Shown here: piece by piece, positions 51,644-62,012 of the stretch | How positions within the stretch are numbered: position 1 is the stretch's first letter | How the letters are laid out: every line of letters begins with the position of its first letter | Source: an uncultured Clostridia bacterium | Lineage (GTDB): Bacteria > Bacillota > Clostridia > Oscillospirales > Acutalibacteraceae | DNA length: 64,000 nucleotides | Assembly (NCBI GenBank): GCA_947632335.1 | Contig: CANROX010000007.1 | Span: 1 to 64,000 of the forward strand | Direction: 5' to 3' | The notes under the pieces: model-generated | The model's database searches: none | Told to the model about the DNA's origin: nothing | Seen by the model: only the letters and a program-made list of their open reading frames with translations | Made by a program: the position numbers and the translations under genes

Positions 51644-54082
51644 TTATAATTTCTTTTTTTCTCTTTTCTTTTTACTAATGTAATATGTAATAACCATATA
51701 TCCTATGAATATAATCAGGGAAATTACAGATATTCCAAAACCGGCGCTAAGACCGGGGGTTTTGTATACAAACTTAATTTTATTATTTGTATGGCCAAGA
51801 ACCTTTACAGCCATAAAACCGATATTTGCCTTTTCAATTTCTGTTTCTTTTCCGTTTACATAGGCGCTCCAGCCCTTTTCATAGGGAACGGAGAAAAAGA
51901 GAAGATTATCCTCTCCTGTGTTGTTTATTTCTGCGGTAAAACCATTGTTAATATACCGAAAGTTTTGACAGGACTGGGCTTTTCTCTCTATACAGTCCCT
52001 GTAATAATCTATGGTTCTGTAGGAGAAACTGTCAGAAATGCCTCTGAAGTTTATTTCTGTAGTTTCATCATTAAGTAAATCAAATTCTCCGTCAACATAG
52101 TTTGTAATATCGGCGTATTTTTTTATCTGCTTTTGGCTAAGGACCATAGCCTTTAAAAGGGCCTTGTCTCTGTTTTTGGTTTCAATCTTTTCAAACTCTT
52201 CCTCACAAATAAAGTTATCATACATATATCCCATAGGAACATAGTACTTGTTTTGGAAAATTTCTACACCGTTTCTGTTGTCCAAATATTCCCATCCGGG
52301 CATTTGATATTTTTCATTATTATAAAAATTATTTTGGTCAGACGGGTCGTCAAAAAGATATTTCACAGACAAAAGGCTTCTCAGCGCATAGGAGTCCACC
52401 TCCGGACGGGAGGCAACATCTCTTGTGATATCCAGTTTAGGATAAAAATCCATTATTGAACCGGGCACAATACTATGAAACGCTTGTATGTTGGGGATAT
52501 TCCAGTACATACCTAAATTATCTGCACAAAAGTAAAAGTCACTTCTTACATTTTGAATATCCTCAAGGTCAATATCTTCTCCTCTGTTAAGACCGTAGTC
52601 AAGGAGAAATTCCCTTGTAGTACCGCTTTGGAGTTCACCAAAATAAAAAATAAGGTTTCCGTATACAATAATTGTAAGGGACATAGCAACTGAAGTAAAC
52701 CTTATAAACTTCTTCTTGTCTCCAATAAATGCTTTAACAATAAATCCAAAGGCACATATGCCTACAAGGGAGATTGCGCCGTAAATCCATAGTCGTTCGG
52801 GATAATTTTCAAGTCCCAGTTTTGTAACAGGATTTTTTTCGTCCTGTGAGTAATCTGTGTAGGGCATAGCTCCCACAAGCAGGAGAATAGCCACAGTAAT
52901 TCCGGCAGAAAGCCTTGTTGCCTTTAGCCAGTCTACCCTTTTATTTTCAAACGCCTTGAGAGTTGCAAATATCATCATAAGTTCAAGAATATAGAACCAC
53001 CTTGCATAGTAGTTCATATTAAATCCCTGGAACATAGCATTGAAGATTGGTACCAAAGCGATTAAAAATAACAGGGGAATAATTTTTTTAAGCCAGTGTT
53101 TTCCTGTTGTCTGTAAAAATCCAATAACACCGGTCATACCCACAAGCGGCAACCACGCCGCAATGGAGGCCCAGTTGGAGTTGCTGTCCGGGGTAAAGTT
53201 GGGTCGTGCGGCTATGTCGGGGGGAAAGAAAAAGCTCTCAATAATATGAACATATCTCTGTTCAGAGTCATAGACCACCGATGACCAGCCGTCAGGTAAT
53301 GTGGAAAGCCTGTTGTTCTGAATAACTGTGAGTATGGATGGAAGCAGTATAACTGCTGTCATTAAAAATCCCAGCAATACTTCTATGGCAAGGCAAACAA
53401 GGTGTCTGAACTTGATTTTCGGGTAACTTTTTGTGCATACCCTCATAACCCAGTATATGATTACAAATACAACCTGTCCCACAAAGAAATAGTAGTTCAT
53501 TACGCATGAGGCAAATACCGTTAGGGCTACAATGCCCTTTCTTTTTTTATACATAAATTCATCTATGCTAAAAAGCAAAAGAGGAAAGATAACTATAGCC
53601 TCATGAAAATGATTAAAAAACACATTATAAATGCTAAATCCCGAAAAGGCATACATCAACCCGCCAAGTACGGCAAATCTTCTGTCGCAAACATATCTTC
53701 TTAAATACAGATATGCTGTAGAGGAGGCACAGCCAAATTTTAATATAAGCAGAGGCGCCATAAGATAGGGTACTGCCCATGAAGGAAAGAGCATAGTAAT
53801 CCAGAAAAAGGGACTTCCTATAAGGTAAAAGCTGTAACTGCCAATAAGGTTTGCCCCAAGGTCTGTAGTACTGCTCCACATAGTATCCCCATTCCAAAGG
53901 GAATCATGAACCTGCATATAAAAGGGTATTTGCTGGGCGTTAAAATCCCCGTAAAAGATAAAATACCCGTTACAGTAAATCATTGTAGGGACAAAAATAA
54001 ATATAGCAAGCCCTAATCCTGCCAGAAAGGAAATAATACCGTAATTATGCTTTTTATTTCTTAAATAGTTTTTCAAATCCAT
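51644..54082 (-). CDS. YfhO-family GT-C-like membrane protein
   Basis: This 812-residue protein has about 13 transmembrane helices followed by a large extracellular C-terminal domain and a last helix. It matches the YfhO family, GT-C-fold proteins needed for glycosylation of lipoteichoic acid or other lipid-linked polymers in Firmicutes. Characteristic segments are YFIFYGDFNAQQIPFYMQVHD near residue 35, FHEAIVIFPLLLF, MNYYFFVGQVVF and PYEKGWSAYVNGKE. It heads the pepV-DUF975-GT2-licD gene series, consistent with surface-glycan decoration. Confidence 0.92.
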   Translation of the reverse strand: MDLKNYLRNKKHNYGIISFLAGLGLAIFIFVPTMIYCNGYFIFYGDFNAQQIPFYMQVHDSLWNGDTMWSSTTDLGANLIGSYSFYLIGSPFFWITMLFPSWAVPYLMAPLLILKFGCASSTAYLYLRRYVCDRRFAVLGGLMYAFSGFSIYNVFFNHFHEAIVIFPLLLFSIDEFMYKKRKGIVALTVFASCVMNYYFFVGQVVFVIIYWVMRVCTKSYPKIKFRHLVCLAIEVLLGFLMTAVILLPSILTVIQNNRLSTLPDGWSSVVYDSEQRYVHIIESFFFPPDIAARPNFTPDSNSNWASIAAWLPLVGMTGVIGFLQTTGKHWLKKIIPLLFLIALVPIFNAMFQGFNMNYYARWFYILELMMIFATLKAFENKRVDWLKATRLSAGITVAILLLVGAMPYTDYSQDEKNPVTKLGLENYPERLWIYGAISLVGICAFGFIVKAFIGDKKKFIRFTSVAMSLTIIVYGNLIFYFGELQSGTTREFLLDYGLNRGEDIDLEDIQNVRSDFYFCADNLGMYWNIPNIQAFHSIVPGSIMDFYPKLDITRDVASRPEVDSYALRSLLSVKYLFDDPSDQNNFYNNEKYQMPGWEYLDNRNGVEIFQNKYYVPMGYMYDNFICEEEFEKIETKNRDKALLKAMVLSQKQIKKYADITNYVDGEFDLLNDETTEINFRGISDSFSYRTIDYYRDCIERKAQSCQNFRYINNGFTAEINNTGEDNLLFFSVPYEKGWSAYVNGKETEIEKANIGFMAVKVLGHTNNKIKFVYKTPGLSAGFGISVISLIIFIGYMVITYYISKKKREKKKL

Positions 54083-54260
54083 ACCAATGCAACATTCTCC
54101 AATAAAACATTTAGTAAAATTGTTTACTATATCAGAAATATGAGTTATAATAATAACTAATATTTTAGCAGTGCATTTGTTTTTGCATACACACGCTTTA
54201 TTATAACATAAAAAAATATATTTTGCATTATAAATTTAGAAATTTTTGGAGATGAATATA

Positions 54261-54842
54261 ATGAGCAGTCATTTTTTTGCTATGATAAGCCGAATGAAGT
54301 ATATTAACCGTTGGGGTCTTATGAATAATACCCACAACGAGACAATAAGCGAACATTCTTTGCAGGTTGCCATGTTTACTCATTGTATGATATTAATGCA
54401 CAATGACATGTTCGGGGAAAACCTAAATGCTGACCACGGCGCCATTCTTGCCATTTATCACGATGCAGGTGAGATTATTACAGGGGATTTGCCTACTCCT
54501 GTTAAGTATTATAATGATAAGATTACAAATGCTTATAAAGAGGTAGAGGTTGTTGCAGAAGAACAGCTTTTATCTATGCTTCCGGAAAATATGCAGATAT
54601 ATTATAAAAATATTCTTCATTTCAGTGAGGATGACAGGGAACTTTGGAAGTATGTAAAGGCCGCCGATAAAATTTCCGCACTTACAAAGTGCATTTCCGA
54701 AATTAATATGGGAAATTCAGAGTTTAGCGACGCGTACCATACAATTAAACAGTCCATTGAAAATATGAATATGCCTGTGGCGGATAAGTTTATTGAAGAA
54801 TTTATTCCTTCTTTTAGGCTTACTCTGGACAAGCTGAAATAA
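54261..54842 (+). CDS. YfbR-like 5'-deoxynucleotidase, HD superfamily
   Basis: This 193-residue HD-domain phosphohydrolase resembles YfbR, which removes phosphate from deoxynucleoside monophosphates. The start SSHFFAMISRMKYINRWGLM is diagnostic. Metal-binding residues follow in NETISEHSLQVAM, YHDAGEIITGDLPTPVKY and YVKAADKISALTKC. ATG 54261 is chosen because GGAG at 54248 is spaced for it. Divergent from yfhO. Confidence 0.93.
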   Translation: MSSHFFAMISRMKYINRWGLMNNTHNETISEHSLQVAMFTHCMILMHNDMFGENLNADHGAILAIYHDAGEIITGDLPTPVKYYNDKITNAYKEVEVVAEEQLLSMLPENMQIYYKNILHFSEDDRELWKYVKAADKISALTKCISEINMGNSEFSDAYHTIKQSIENMNMPVADKFIEEFIPSFRLTLDKLK

Positions 54843-55000
54843 ATAACATAGCAAAAATAAAAAATTTGTAGAAATATTTGTAAAAAAGAATAAAAATGAT
54901 TGTTAATTCTATTAAAGAATTATAAATCTACACTATATATAGTATAATGTTCAAATAGGTACAATGTGCTACTGTGCTTATTCTGGAAAGGGGCGATATA

Positions 55001-56251
55001 ATGGCTGGTTATCATGGTAAACGTAGTTCAGATTCAGCTGATGCTCAGAATATTGTAAAGAATGATGATTTTGTAGATATTTCATCTAAGTCAGCAGTTT
55101 CAAAGGTGTATAACAGGAAAAATAAAATTGCGAGAATTGTGTCAATTATACTTGCAGTTATTTTCACTGTTTCCGGCGGAGCCCTGTGTTATGCGTCATC
55201 GGTTATGTCCTCAGTAGGTGACGACGGCTCACTGGACGATGGAAAGGAATACACTGTTTCAGAGGATAATGGAGAAGATGTTGTGGCAGATTCCAAGCTG
55301 TTGGAAAACGCCGATGTTCTCAATGTTATGCTTTTTGGACAGGATAAGGCAGAGTCAAAAACAGACAAGGGTCGTTCAGACTCTATGATTCTTGTGTCCC
55401 TTGATGTTAAAAACAAGCAGATTAAACTTACATCATTCCTCCGTGACACATATGTATATATTCCAAGCGGCGATGAAAATGCAGGTTGGAACAAGCTGAA
55501 TGCTTCATATTCCCTGGGGGGAGCAAAGCTGGCTGTTAAAACCATTGAAAGCAACTTTGGGGTTAAGATTGATAAATACGGCATAGTTGATTTTTCCGGA
55601 TTTAAGGAAGTGATTAATGCCCTGGGCGGCGTTAAAATTGCGATTACAGGTTCAGAGGCAAGATATATAAATGCGCAGATTGACCACAATAATCAGGACT
55701 GTAAGCATGTTGCAGACAAGTACTGTGAGTCTGTCTATGTAAAGGACTCTAAGGGCAATTACAAATACGACAGAAACGGCAATCAAGTGGAAAAGAAAAA
55801 GAAGGTTAGACTTAACGGTCAGCAGGCCTTGTGGTATGCAAGAAACAGAGGCTCTGACGAAATTGGAAGTGAAGTATTCAGCGGTGATGACTGGGATAGA
55901 ACAGAACGCCAGCGTGCACTTATAATGGCTGTTGTTGACGGATTTAAGAAGGCGTCTTTTACAGAACTTGTATCTGTTGTAAGCGAAATCGGTCCGATGA
56001 TTTCTACAAACTTTAAGGAAAATGATATTACTTCCCTTATGACAAGCGCTCTTACTTTCCTTGATTATCCAATTTACCAGTTCCACATTCCCATTGGCGA
56101 CTCTGACGCTGCGGACAAGCTGTGGGCATATGACGACTATACAGAGGCTGGCTCAGTTGTAAGGATTACGGATTGGGATACAACCAGAAAAGACCTTGCG
56201 AATTATGTTTTCTATAAGGCAGATGAAAAGTATAGGTCAAGCAAAAAATAA
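55001..56251 (+). CDS. LytR-CpsA-Psr (LCP) family glycopolymer ligase
   Basis: LCP proteins attach lipid-linked teichoic acids or capsule to peptidoglycan at the outer membrane face. The 416-residue protein has a cytosolic N-terminus, one membrane helix near residues 47-70 (ARIVSIILAVIFTVSGGALC), and an LCP domain with NVMLFGQDKAE, GRSDSMILVSLD, LTSFLRDTYVYIP and the arginines in ALWYARNRGSDE and RTERQRALIMAV. ATG 55001 has AAGGGGCG upstream. It could complete the pathway of the nearby tar/LicD genes, which is inference. Confidence 0.95.
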   Translation: MAGYHGKRSSDSADAQNIVKNDDFVDISSKSAVSKVYNRKNKIARIVSIILAVIFTVSGGALCYASSVMSSVGDDGSLDDGKEYTVSEDNGEDVVADSKLLENADVLNVMLFGQDKAESKTDKGRSDSMILVSLDVKNKQIKLTSFLRDTYVYIPSGDENAGWNKLNASYSLGGAKLAVKTIESNFGVKIDKYGIVDFSGFKEVINALGGVKIAITGSEARYINAQIDHNNQDCKHVADKYCESVYVKDSKGNYKYDRNGNQVEKKKKVRLNGQQALWYARNRGSDEIGSEVFSGDDWDRTERQRALIMAVVDGFKKASFTELVSVVSEIGPMISTNFKENDITSLMTSALTFLDYPIYQFHIPIGDSDAADKLWAYDDYTEAGSVVRITDWDTTRKDLANYVFYKADEKYRSSKK

Positions 56252-56260
56252 TTAAGAAAT

Positions 56261-56290
56261 TTGCGGACGGCAATCGTCCGCAATTCTTTT
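56261..56290 (+). terminator. Terminator after the LCP gene
   Basis: TTGCGGACG (56261-56269) and CGTCCGCAA (56275-56283) form a perfect stem, followed by TTCTTTT. Confidence 0.9.
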
Positions 56291-56309
56291 GACAGTAAGG
56301 AGATTTAGT

Positions 56310-56741
56310 ATGTCAACACCAAATAAAACATCAAACAGACTCCGTATTGCTGTTTGTATTTTATATGCAATACAGATTTTTTTCCTAACAGAAACATATT
56401 CCTATGTTATTGATGCAAAAAATGTAAAATCCATTGGGGGCCTTAGCTGTTTTTCCCTGATTTATAAAAGTATTGACATTGGTGAAATAGGCTTAGCGGT
56501 ATATTCAATTATTATGGCCATTATTCCCATTGCAGGATTTTTTGTGTTTGCCTTTGATAAAAACAGAAACATTAAGAATATCTACGGTTTTCTTTCCTCT
56601 GTGCTGGCAGTATTCCTCATTCTTGCTACCATCGGCGGTTACATAGGTTTTGGTTCTACAATGGCACTTATACTTTATATCCCAATAGTTTTTCTTTCGG
56701 TTATGGGAATGTTTGCAAGAATGACAGCTACAAATTCTTAA
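56310..56741 (+). CDS. Four-helix membrane protein of unknown function
   Basis: This 143-residue protein has four predicted membrane helices and no recognised family. AAGGAGA at 56297-56303 supports the ATG at 56310 over an upstream frame. It sits between terminators at 56261 and 56748. Nothing in the sequence points to a function. Confidence 0.75.
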   Translation: MSTPNKTSNRLRIAVCILYAIQIFFLTETYSYVIDAKNVKSIGGLSCFSLIYKSIDIGEIGLAVYSIIMAIIPIAGFFVFAFDKNRNIKNIYGFLSSVLAVFLILATIGGYIGFGSTMALILYIPIVFLSVMGMFARMTATNS

Positions 56742-56747
56742 TTAAAA

Positions 56748-56783
56748 AATGGGTTGTATTAAAATCAATACAACCCATTTTAT
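56748..56783. terminator. Bidirectional terminator
   Basis: AATGGGTTGTATT (56748-56760) and AATACAACCCATT (56767-56779) form a perfect 13-bp stem ending two converging genes. Confidence 0.92.
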
Positions 56784-57787
56784 ATTGTGGAATTAATTAG
56801 TATGGAGTCAAACCCGTCAATTTTATTTATTTTTCCCTTTTCGTCAATAATATGACCGTATATATTTCCGTATATTATTGTCTTTTTATCGCTCTTTGTA
56901 TTAAGACTTCCGCCGCCCTTGGTGGAGGGTACAAATTCTATATAAATATTTCCCTCCTTATCCTGAAAGCTCCATGTTGAGCGAATATCTTTGGTATGTC
57001 CTTTTGCTTTAACAGGACCAAGTTTAATCATTTTGCCGTCTGCAAAAAGGCAGTTTTCAATACCCTCTGTTTCTCCGGAAATTCCTCCGGAAAAATGGAG
57101 GGTAATTTTACTTTTTTTTATCATTCCCTCGGCAATTAGCTGATGATACTGAAATTTATTTGGAACAGAAATTCTTGTCCAGTCTAAAAATGCAGAGGTA
57201 GGTTCCTTGTCCAGATTGTACTCGTTTCCTCCAAAGCGCACAATGCCGGAGGCTTTCATCTGAGGCATAAATCTCTTTGTAAAATAGCTGGTTTTACTAT
57301 GTTCAAAGGGGACGGCAATGTTCATACTCTGCACTTTGTTTTCATCAATTTCAATATTAAAATACAGATTCTTATTATTATCAAAATTAAGAAATTCACA
57401 TTTTAAGTACCTCTTTGGGCCTGCTTTGGAAAACTTTACACCGATTTGACTGTCATTATAGGCTACATCTCCCGACAGGGAACTTTCGGGCATTCTGATT
57501 TTTACAAATGGAAACATCTTTTTTACTGTTTTACTTCCCAGTCTAAAGGAATCAAAGTCAATAATCACTATGCCTATAGCGCCGTACAATCCAAGATTTG
57601 CAATAGATACGGAAAGAAATAGATGGGAGTTCATAATGCAGTATGTGTCTGTTTCCTTTGACCTTAGCATAGAGGCAGACCTATTTATTTTATTAAAGAA
57701 AAATACAGGCTCTTTGCTCCAGCCAAATGGCACTACAGAACCGTTCTTGTCAAATACACTTATTGTGTTTAAATATTCTTTATACAT
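56780..57787 (-). CDS. DUF2804-like protein
   Basis: This 335-residue soluble, beta-rich protein matches my memory of the DUF2804 family: FGWSKEPVFFFNK near the start, LDWTRISVPNKFQYHQLIAEG-type centre (residues 208-228), and a C-terminal WSFQDKEGNIYIEFVPS. The fold resembles AttH/hydroxyneurosporene-synthase-like lipocalins. Function is unknown. AAAGGAG precedes ATG 57787; a 30-base frame extension lacks a ribosome site. Confidence 0.75.
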   Translation of the reverse strand: MYKEYLNTISVFDKNGSVVPFGWSKEPVFFFNKINRSASMLRSKETDTYCIMNSHLFLSVSIANLGLYGAIGIVIIDFDSFRLGSKTVKKMFPFVKIRMPESSLSGDVAYNDSQIGVKFSKAGPKRYLKCEFLNFDNNKNLYFNIEIDENKVQSMNIAVPFEHSKTSYFTKRFMPQMKASGIVRFGGNEYNLDKEPTSAFLDWTRISVPNKFQYHQLIAEGMIKKSKITLHFSGGISGETEGIENCLFADGKMIKLGPVKAKGHTKDIRSTWSFQDKEGNIYIEFVPSTKGGGSLNTKSDKKTIIYGNIYGHIIDEKGKINKIDGFDSILINSTI

Positions 57788-57921
57788 AAGGGAACTCCTT
57801 TCAAATTGATTATACACACTTTTATTTTTTATTTCAATATTAAGTACTTGCTAAAGCTGTTTTTTGTTATATTTTTCCTGATATTTTCATAAGTAGTATT
57901 ACCGAAAGTGTGGTGCATATT

Positions 57922-58275
57922 ATGAAAATAAAAATTACAGTCATATATCTTCTGGCATTTGTCATAATGTTTATGTGTTCGTGCAGCCAGGCAGAGGATA
58001 CTCCTGCCAGGGTGCTGCGCTCTAATACCTGGACAGAAAAGGGAAATAATGATGTGAATTTACACCTTAGCTTTAAAAATGATAATGCAGTAATTAAAAT
58101 AACTGACGAAAAAGGCAGTGAAAATATTATAACAGGCACAACTATAATATCCGATAAGGATATTAAGGTTACGGATAAAAGCACCCTGACAGAGTATGAT
58201 TTTCATTATTGGCTTACAGGGGAAAATGTGAAAATAAGTTACAATGATAAAACAATAAAGCTATTTAAAGAATAG
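57922..58275 (+). CDS. Small lipoprotein of unknown function
   Basis: This 117-residue predicted lipoprotein has the hydrophobic stretch IYLLAFVIMFMCSCSQ with a lipobox-like end; the lipidated cysteine is at residue 20 or 22. The mature part has short beta-strand segments (NDVNLHLSF, NAVIKITDEKG, NVKISYNDKTIKLF), suggesting a small beta-barrel or lipocalin-like fold. It may be linked to the divergent DUF2804 gene, but this is speculative. The ribosome site is weak (GGTG). Confidence 0.7.
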   Translation: MKIKITVIYLLAFVIMFMCSCSQAEDTPARVLRSNTWTEKGNNDVNLHLSFKNDNAVIKITDEKGSENIITGTTIISDKDIKVTDKSTLTEYDFHYWLTGENVKISYNDKTIKLFKE

Positions 58276-58366
58276 CATATTAAATATTGTTGTGAATTTG
58301 CACATTTTATTTTTTAAACACCCTTTCAATTTTACATTATTACAATTAAAAAAATAGTCTGTTTTA

Positions 58367-58395
58367 TTGATAAATAATCTGTTCTATGATATAAT
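58367..58395 (+). promoter_or_regulatory. Promoter of the ruvCAB operon
   Basis: TTGATA at 58367-58372 and TATAAT at 58390-58395 are 17 bases apart, with the GGAAGGGAA ribosome site about 27 bases on. Confidence 0.7.
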
Positions 58396-58437
58396 AAAAC
58401 GAATATATTATGCTGTAACTTGGAAGGGAATGTTTGT

Positions 58438-58947
58438 ATGGTTGTTTTAGGAATTGACCCCGGTTATGCAATCGTCGGCTATGGTGCAATTAACTATAAT
58501 AACAATTCATTTGTCCCTATTTCATTTGGTGCAATCACTACTGATGCCGGTACAGATTTTAACCGCAGACTTGAGATTATATATGATGACATAGTTAAAG
58601 TTATTACAAGGGTTAAGCCTGACGCACTTTCTATTGAAAAACTGTACTTTCAAACCAATGCAAGGACAGCAATTATGGTTGCAGAGGCCAGAGGTGTGAT
58701 ACTTCTCGCGGCACAGAAAATGGGTGTACCGGTTTTTGAATATACACCGTTGCAGGTAAAGACGGCCGTAACAGGCTATGGCAAGGCAAAAAAACCGCAG
58801 GTTATGGAAATGACAAGAAGACTTTTAAAGCTAAAGGAAACTCCTAAACCTGACGACACGGCTGACGCCCTTGCTATTGCCATTACACATACCCAGTCGG
58901 CAGGCTCAAGTCTAAGACAGTTTATGATGAAAAAGGGAATAAAATAA
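58438..58947 (+). CDS. ruvC: Crossover junction endodeoxyribonuclease RuvC
   Basis: RuvC resolves Holliday junctions after RuvAB branch migration. The 169 residues show all catalytic acids: LGIDPGYAIVGYG (Asp), SIEKLYFQTN (Glu), and KPDDTADALAIAITH (Asp pair). ATG 58438 has GGAAGGGAA at the right distance; TTG 58420 is not preferred. The stop overlaps the ruvA start by one base. Confidence 0.97.
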   Translation: MVVLGIDPGYAIVGYGAINYNNNSFVPISFGAITTDAGTDFNRRLEIIYDDIVKVITRVKPDALSIEKLYFQTNARTAIMVAEARGVILLAAQKMGVPVFEYTPLQVKTAVTGYGKAKKPQVMEMTRRLLKLKETPKPDDTADALAIAITHTQSAGSSLRQFMMKKGIK

Positions 58948-59543
58948 TGATTTATTCAGTAAGAGGTACTTTAGTACATACAGAACAGAATTTAGCAGTT
59001 GTTGAATGTGGAGGCGTGGGCTATGGTTGCCGAACCACCCTTAATACACTAAAGGATATAAAAATGGGGGCAGAGGTAACCTTATATACCTATATGTCAG
59101 TTCGTGAGGACGCGGTAGAGCTTTTTGGGTTTTCAACCCTTAAAGAGCTTAATACCTACAAAATGCTGATTAATATTAATGGAGTAGGTCCAAAGGTTGG
59201 TATATCAATTCTTTCAATTTTGTCCCCGGAGCAGGTTGCGGTTTCAGTTTCCTCAGGGGATTGGAAAACTATAACGCAGGCAAACGGAGTAGGCCCTAAG
59301 ATGGCTCAAAGAATAGTCCTTGAATTAAAGGATAAGTTTAAAAGTCTTGAAATGGACGACAGCCTTTCTTCAGAGGGCAGCTTAAATGCCTCTGCCGTTT
59401 CCGGAAATATTCCGGCGGCTGTACAAGCCCTTTCTGTACTGGGATTCAGCGCATCTGATGTTACACCTATTCTTACGAAACTCGATAAAAATATGACAGT
59501 AGAGCAAATGATTGGCGCCACGCTAAAAAGGTTAGGTAAATAA
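58947..59543 (+). CDS. ruvA: Holliday junction DNA helicase subunit RuvA
   Basis: RuvA binds Holliday junctions as a tetramer and loads RuvB. The 198 residues have the N-terminal OB fold ([20 protein letters not shown]), helix-hairpin-helix motifs ([31 protein letters not shown]) and the C-terminal RuvB-binding domain ([14 protein letters not shown]). Its ATG overlaps the ruvC stop (TAATG) and it ends one base before ruvB. Confidence 0.97.
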   Translation: MIYSVRGTLVHTEQNLAVVECGGVGYGCRTTLNTLKDIKMGAEVTLYTYMSVREDAVELFGFSTLKELNTYKMLININGVGPKVGISILSILSPEQVAVSVSSGDWKTITQANGVGPKMAQRIVLELKDKFKSLEMDDSLSSEGSLNASAVSGNIPAAVQALSVLGFSASDVTPILTKLDKNMTVEQMIGATLKRLGK

Positions 59544-59544
59544 A

Positions 59545-60600
59545 ATGGATTATCAACAGGATTTTGATTTTGAAAACAGAATAGTGGACGCCCACGAAAT
59601 CCCCGAAGATAATTTGGAGATAGAAACGGACAATCCCCTGAGACCCAGAAAACTTGAGGATTATATTGGTCAGGAAAAGGTTAAGGAAAACCTTAAAATA
59701 TACATTGAGGCGGCGCTGCAAAGGGGAGAACCCCTGGACCATGTACTTCTTTACGGCCCTCCCGGACTTGGAAAAACCACGCTTTCTCAAATTATAGCAA
59801 ATGAACTGGGTGTTAATATTCGTATTACATCGGGTCCTGCTATTGAAAAGCCGGGGGATTTGGCGGCTATCCTTACAAACCTTAACGAGGGCGATGTGCT
59901 TTTTATTGACGAAATCCACAGGCTTAACAGAAGTGTTGAGGAAATTCTCTATCCGGCTATGGAGGACTTTGCCATAGATATTATTACGGGCAAGGGTCAA
60001 ATGGCGGCATCTTACCATTTACCGCTCCCAAAGTTTACACTTGTGGGTGCAACTACAAGAGCCGGACAGCTTACAGCGCCCCTTAGGGATAGATTTGGGG
60101 TTACTTTAAGATTGGAGCTTTATTCTCCCGAAGAATTATCAACCATAATTAACCGCTCAGCAAATATCCTGGGAATAGAGATTGACAGTGACGGTTCTCT
60201 TGAAATGGCATCTCGTTCAAGGGGGACTCCCAGAATTGCAAATAGATTTTTAAAAAGGGTCAGGGACTTTGCGCAGGTTCTTAACGACGGAAAAATTAGT
60301 TTTGAGATTGCAAGAACGGCTCTTGATAAAATGGAAATTGATGAACTTGGTCTTGACCAGAATGACAGGCGTATGCTTGAATCTATGATTAAGTTTTACA
60401 ACGGAGGTCCTGTAGGCCTTGAAACCCTGGCTGCGGCAATCGGAGAAGAGGCGGTAACTATTGAAGATGTTTACGAACCATATCTTATGCAGATTGGTTT
60501 CCTCCAGAGAACACCAAGGGGAAGATGTGTTACAGCCGAGGGATACAGGCACTTAGGTTATGAATTTGGCGGGACAGCATCTCAGCAAACGCTGTTTTAA
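59545..60600 (+). CDS. ruvB: Holliday junction branch-migration ATPase RuvB
   Basis: RuvB is the hexameric motor of branch migration. The 351 residues include the RuvB lead [19 protein letters not shown], Walker [13 protein letters not shown], Walker [11 protein letters not shown], sensor 1 LVGATTRAG, and the C-terminal winged helix ending [19 protein letters not shown]. It follows ruvA directly. Confidence 0.98.
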   Translation: MDYQQDFDFENRIVDAHEIPEDNLEIETDNPLRPRKLEDYIGQEKVKENLKIYIEAALQRGEPLDHVLLYGPPGLGKTTLSQIIANELGVNIRITSGPAIEKPGDLAAILTNLNEGDVLFIDEIHRLNRSVEEILYPAMEDFAIDIITGKGQMAASYHLPLPKFTLVGATTRAGQLTAPLRDRFGVTLRLELYSPEELSTIINRSANILGIEIDSDGSLEMASRSRGTPRIANRFLKRVRDFAQVLNDGKISFEIARTALDKMEIDELGLDQNDRRMLESMIKFYNGGPVGLETLAAAIGEEAVTIEDVYEPYLMQIGFLQRTPRGRCVTAEGYRHLGYEFGGTASQQTLF

Positions 60601-60638
60601 GTTTGAAATATAGAAATATTAATATAAGGAGATTTATT

Positions 60639-61988
60639 ATGGGCAGAATTTTTGGCACAGACGGTGCAAGAGGAGTTGCAAACAAGGAGCTTACAGTTGA
60701 TTTGGCTCTTTCAATAGGCAGAGCGGCAGCAGTTGTATTAACAAGCGAAGATGTTAAGCACCCTACATTTGTAATTGGTAAAGATACAAGAGTTTCAGGG
60801 GATATGCTTGAGGGTGCTCTTGTGGCAGGTCTTACATCAGTAGGGGCAAATGTAATAATATTAGGTGTAATTCCAACCCCTGCAGTGGCTTACCTTGTTA
60901 AGCATTATAATGCTGACGCAGGCATTATGATTTCTGCCTCTCACAATCCTTTTGAGTTTAACGGTATTAAACTTTTTAATGAGGAGGGCTTTAAGCTTCC
61001 GGATGAGATAGAGGAAAAAATTGAAGATATAATTCTTGATAAGAATAATTCTCCTGACCTTTCCTATGGAGGAGAAATTGGTAAGGTTAGTTATTATAAA
61101 GAGGGTGCAGACCTTTACATTGAACATATAAAGTCTACAATAGACGGCGACCTTACCGGTATGGAAATTGCCATTGACTGTTCAAATGGTTCTTCCTCTG
61201 TAACTGCGGAAAAACTTTTTACACAGCTTGGCGCAAAGGTACATATACTTTCAGCAACGCCGGACGGTACCAATATTAATAAGGACTGCGGTTCTACCCA
61301 TATGGAAAATCTTATGGAGTATGTAAAGAAGAACAATCTCCAGGCAGGTCTTGCCTTTGACGGCGATGCGGACAGATGTCTTGCAGTAGATGAAAAGGGC
61401 AATATGATTGACGGAGACTTTTTAATTGCCATATGTGCAGAGGATATGCGCCAGAGAGGAACCCTTAAGGGTAATGCAGTTGTAGGTACTGTAATGACAA
61501 ATATGGGATTTCAAAAATTTTGCGAGGAGAAAGGTCTGCGCTTTGAGGCCACAAAAGTTGGCGACAGGTATGTCTTAGAAGAAATGCAGTTAAGCGGTTA
61601 CAATATTGGCGGGGAACAAAGCGGCCACATTATATTCAGCGACTATGCAACAACAGGTGACGGTCAGCTTACAGGCGTTCAGCTTATGTCAATTCTCAAG
61701 AGAAGAAATAAGAAGATGTCGGAGCTTGCTAAGGTTATGAAGCGTTACCCGCAGGTTCTCATTAATGTAAAGATTTCCAATGAAATGAAGCCAAAATTCT
61801 ATACAGACAAACACATAAAGGCAGAGATTAAGCAGGTAACAGATATTCTTGGCAACAGGGGTAGAATTTTAATCAGAGTTTCCGGCACAGAACCACTGGT
61901 AAGGGTTATGCTTGAGGGTGAAGATTATCAGGAGATTTCCGTGCTTGCAGAAGAGGCAGCAACTGTTGTCAGGGAAAGATTAGCTTAA
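60639..61988 (+). CDS. glmM: Phosphoglucosamine mutase
   Basis: GlmM converts glucosamine-6-phosphate to glucosamine-1-phosphate, the step before GlmU in peptidoglycan precursor synthesis. The 449-residue protein starts MGRIFGTDGARGVANKEL. It has the phosphoserine loop ISASHNPFEFNG, the metal loop LAFDGDADRCLAVD, GGEQSGHII, and the phosphate-binding RVSGTEPLVRVMLE. ATG 60639 has AAGGAGA. It follows ruvB by 38 bases, probably in the same transcript. Confidence 0.97.
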   Translation: MGRIFGTDGARGVANKELTVDLALSIGRAAAVVLTSEDVKHPTFVIGKDTRVSGDMLEGALVAGLTSVGANVIILGVIPTPAVAYLVKHYNADAGIMISASHNPFEFNGIKLFNEEGFKLPDEIEEKIEDIILDKNNSPDLSYGGEIGKVSYYKEGADLYIEHIKSTIDGDLTGMEIAIDCSNGSSSVTAEKLFTQLGAKVHILSATPDGTNINKDCGSTHMENLMEYVKKNNLQAGLAFDGDADRCLAVDEKGNMIDGDFLIAICAEDMRQRGTLKGNAVVGTVMTNMGFQKFCEEKGLRFEATKVGDRYVLEEMQLSGYNIGGEQSGHIIFSDYATTGDGQLTGVQLMSILKRRNKKMSELAKVMKRYPQVLINVKISNEMKPKFYTDKHIKAEIKQVTDILGNRGRILIRVSGTEPLVRVMLEGEDYQEISVLAEEAATVVRERLA

Positions 61989-62012
61989 CTATTGTAAGGA
62001 ATTTATAAATAA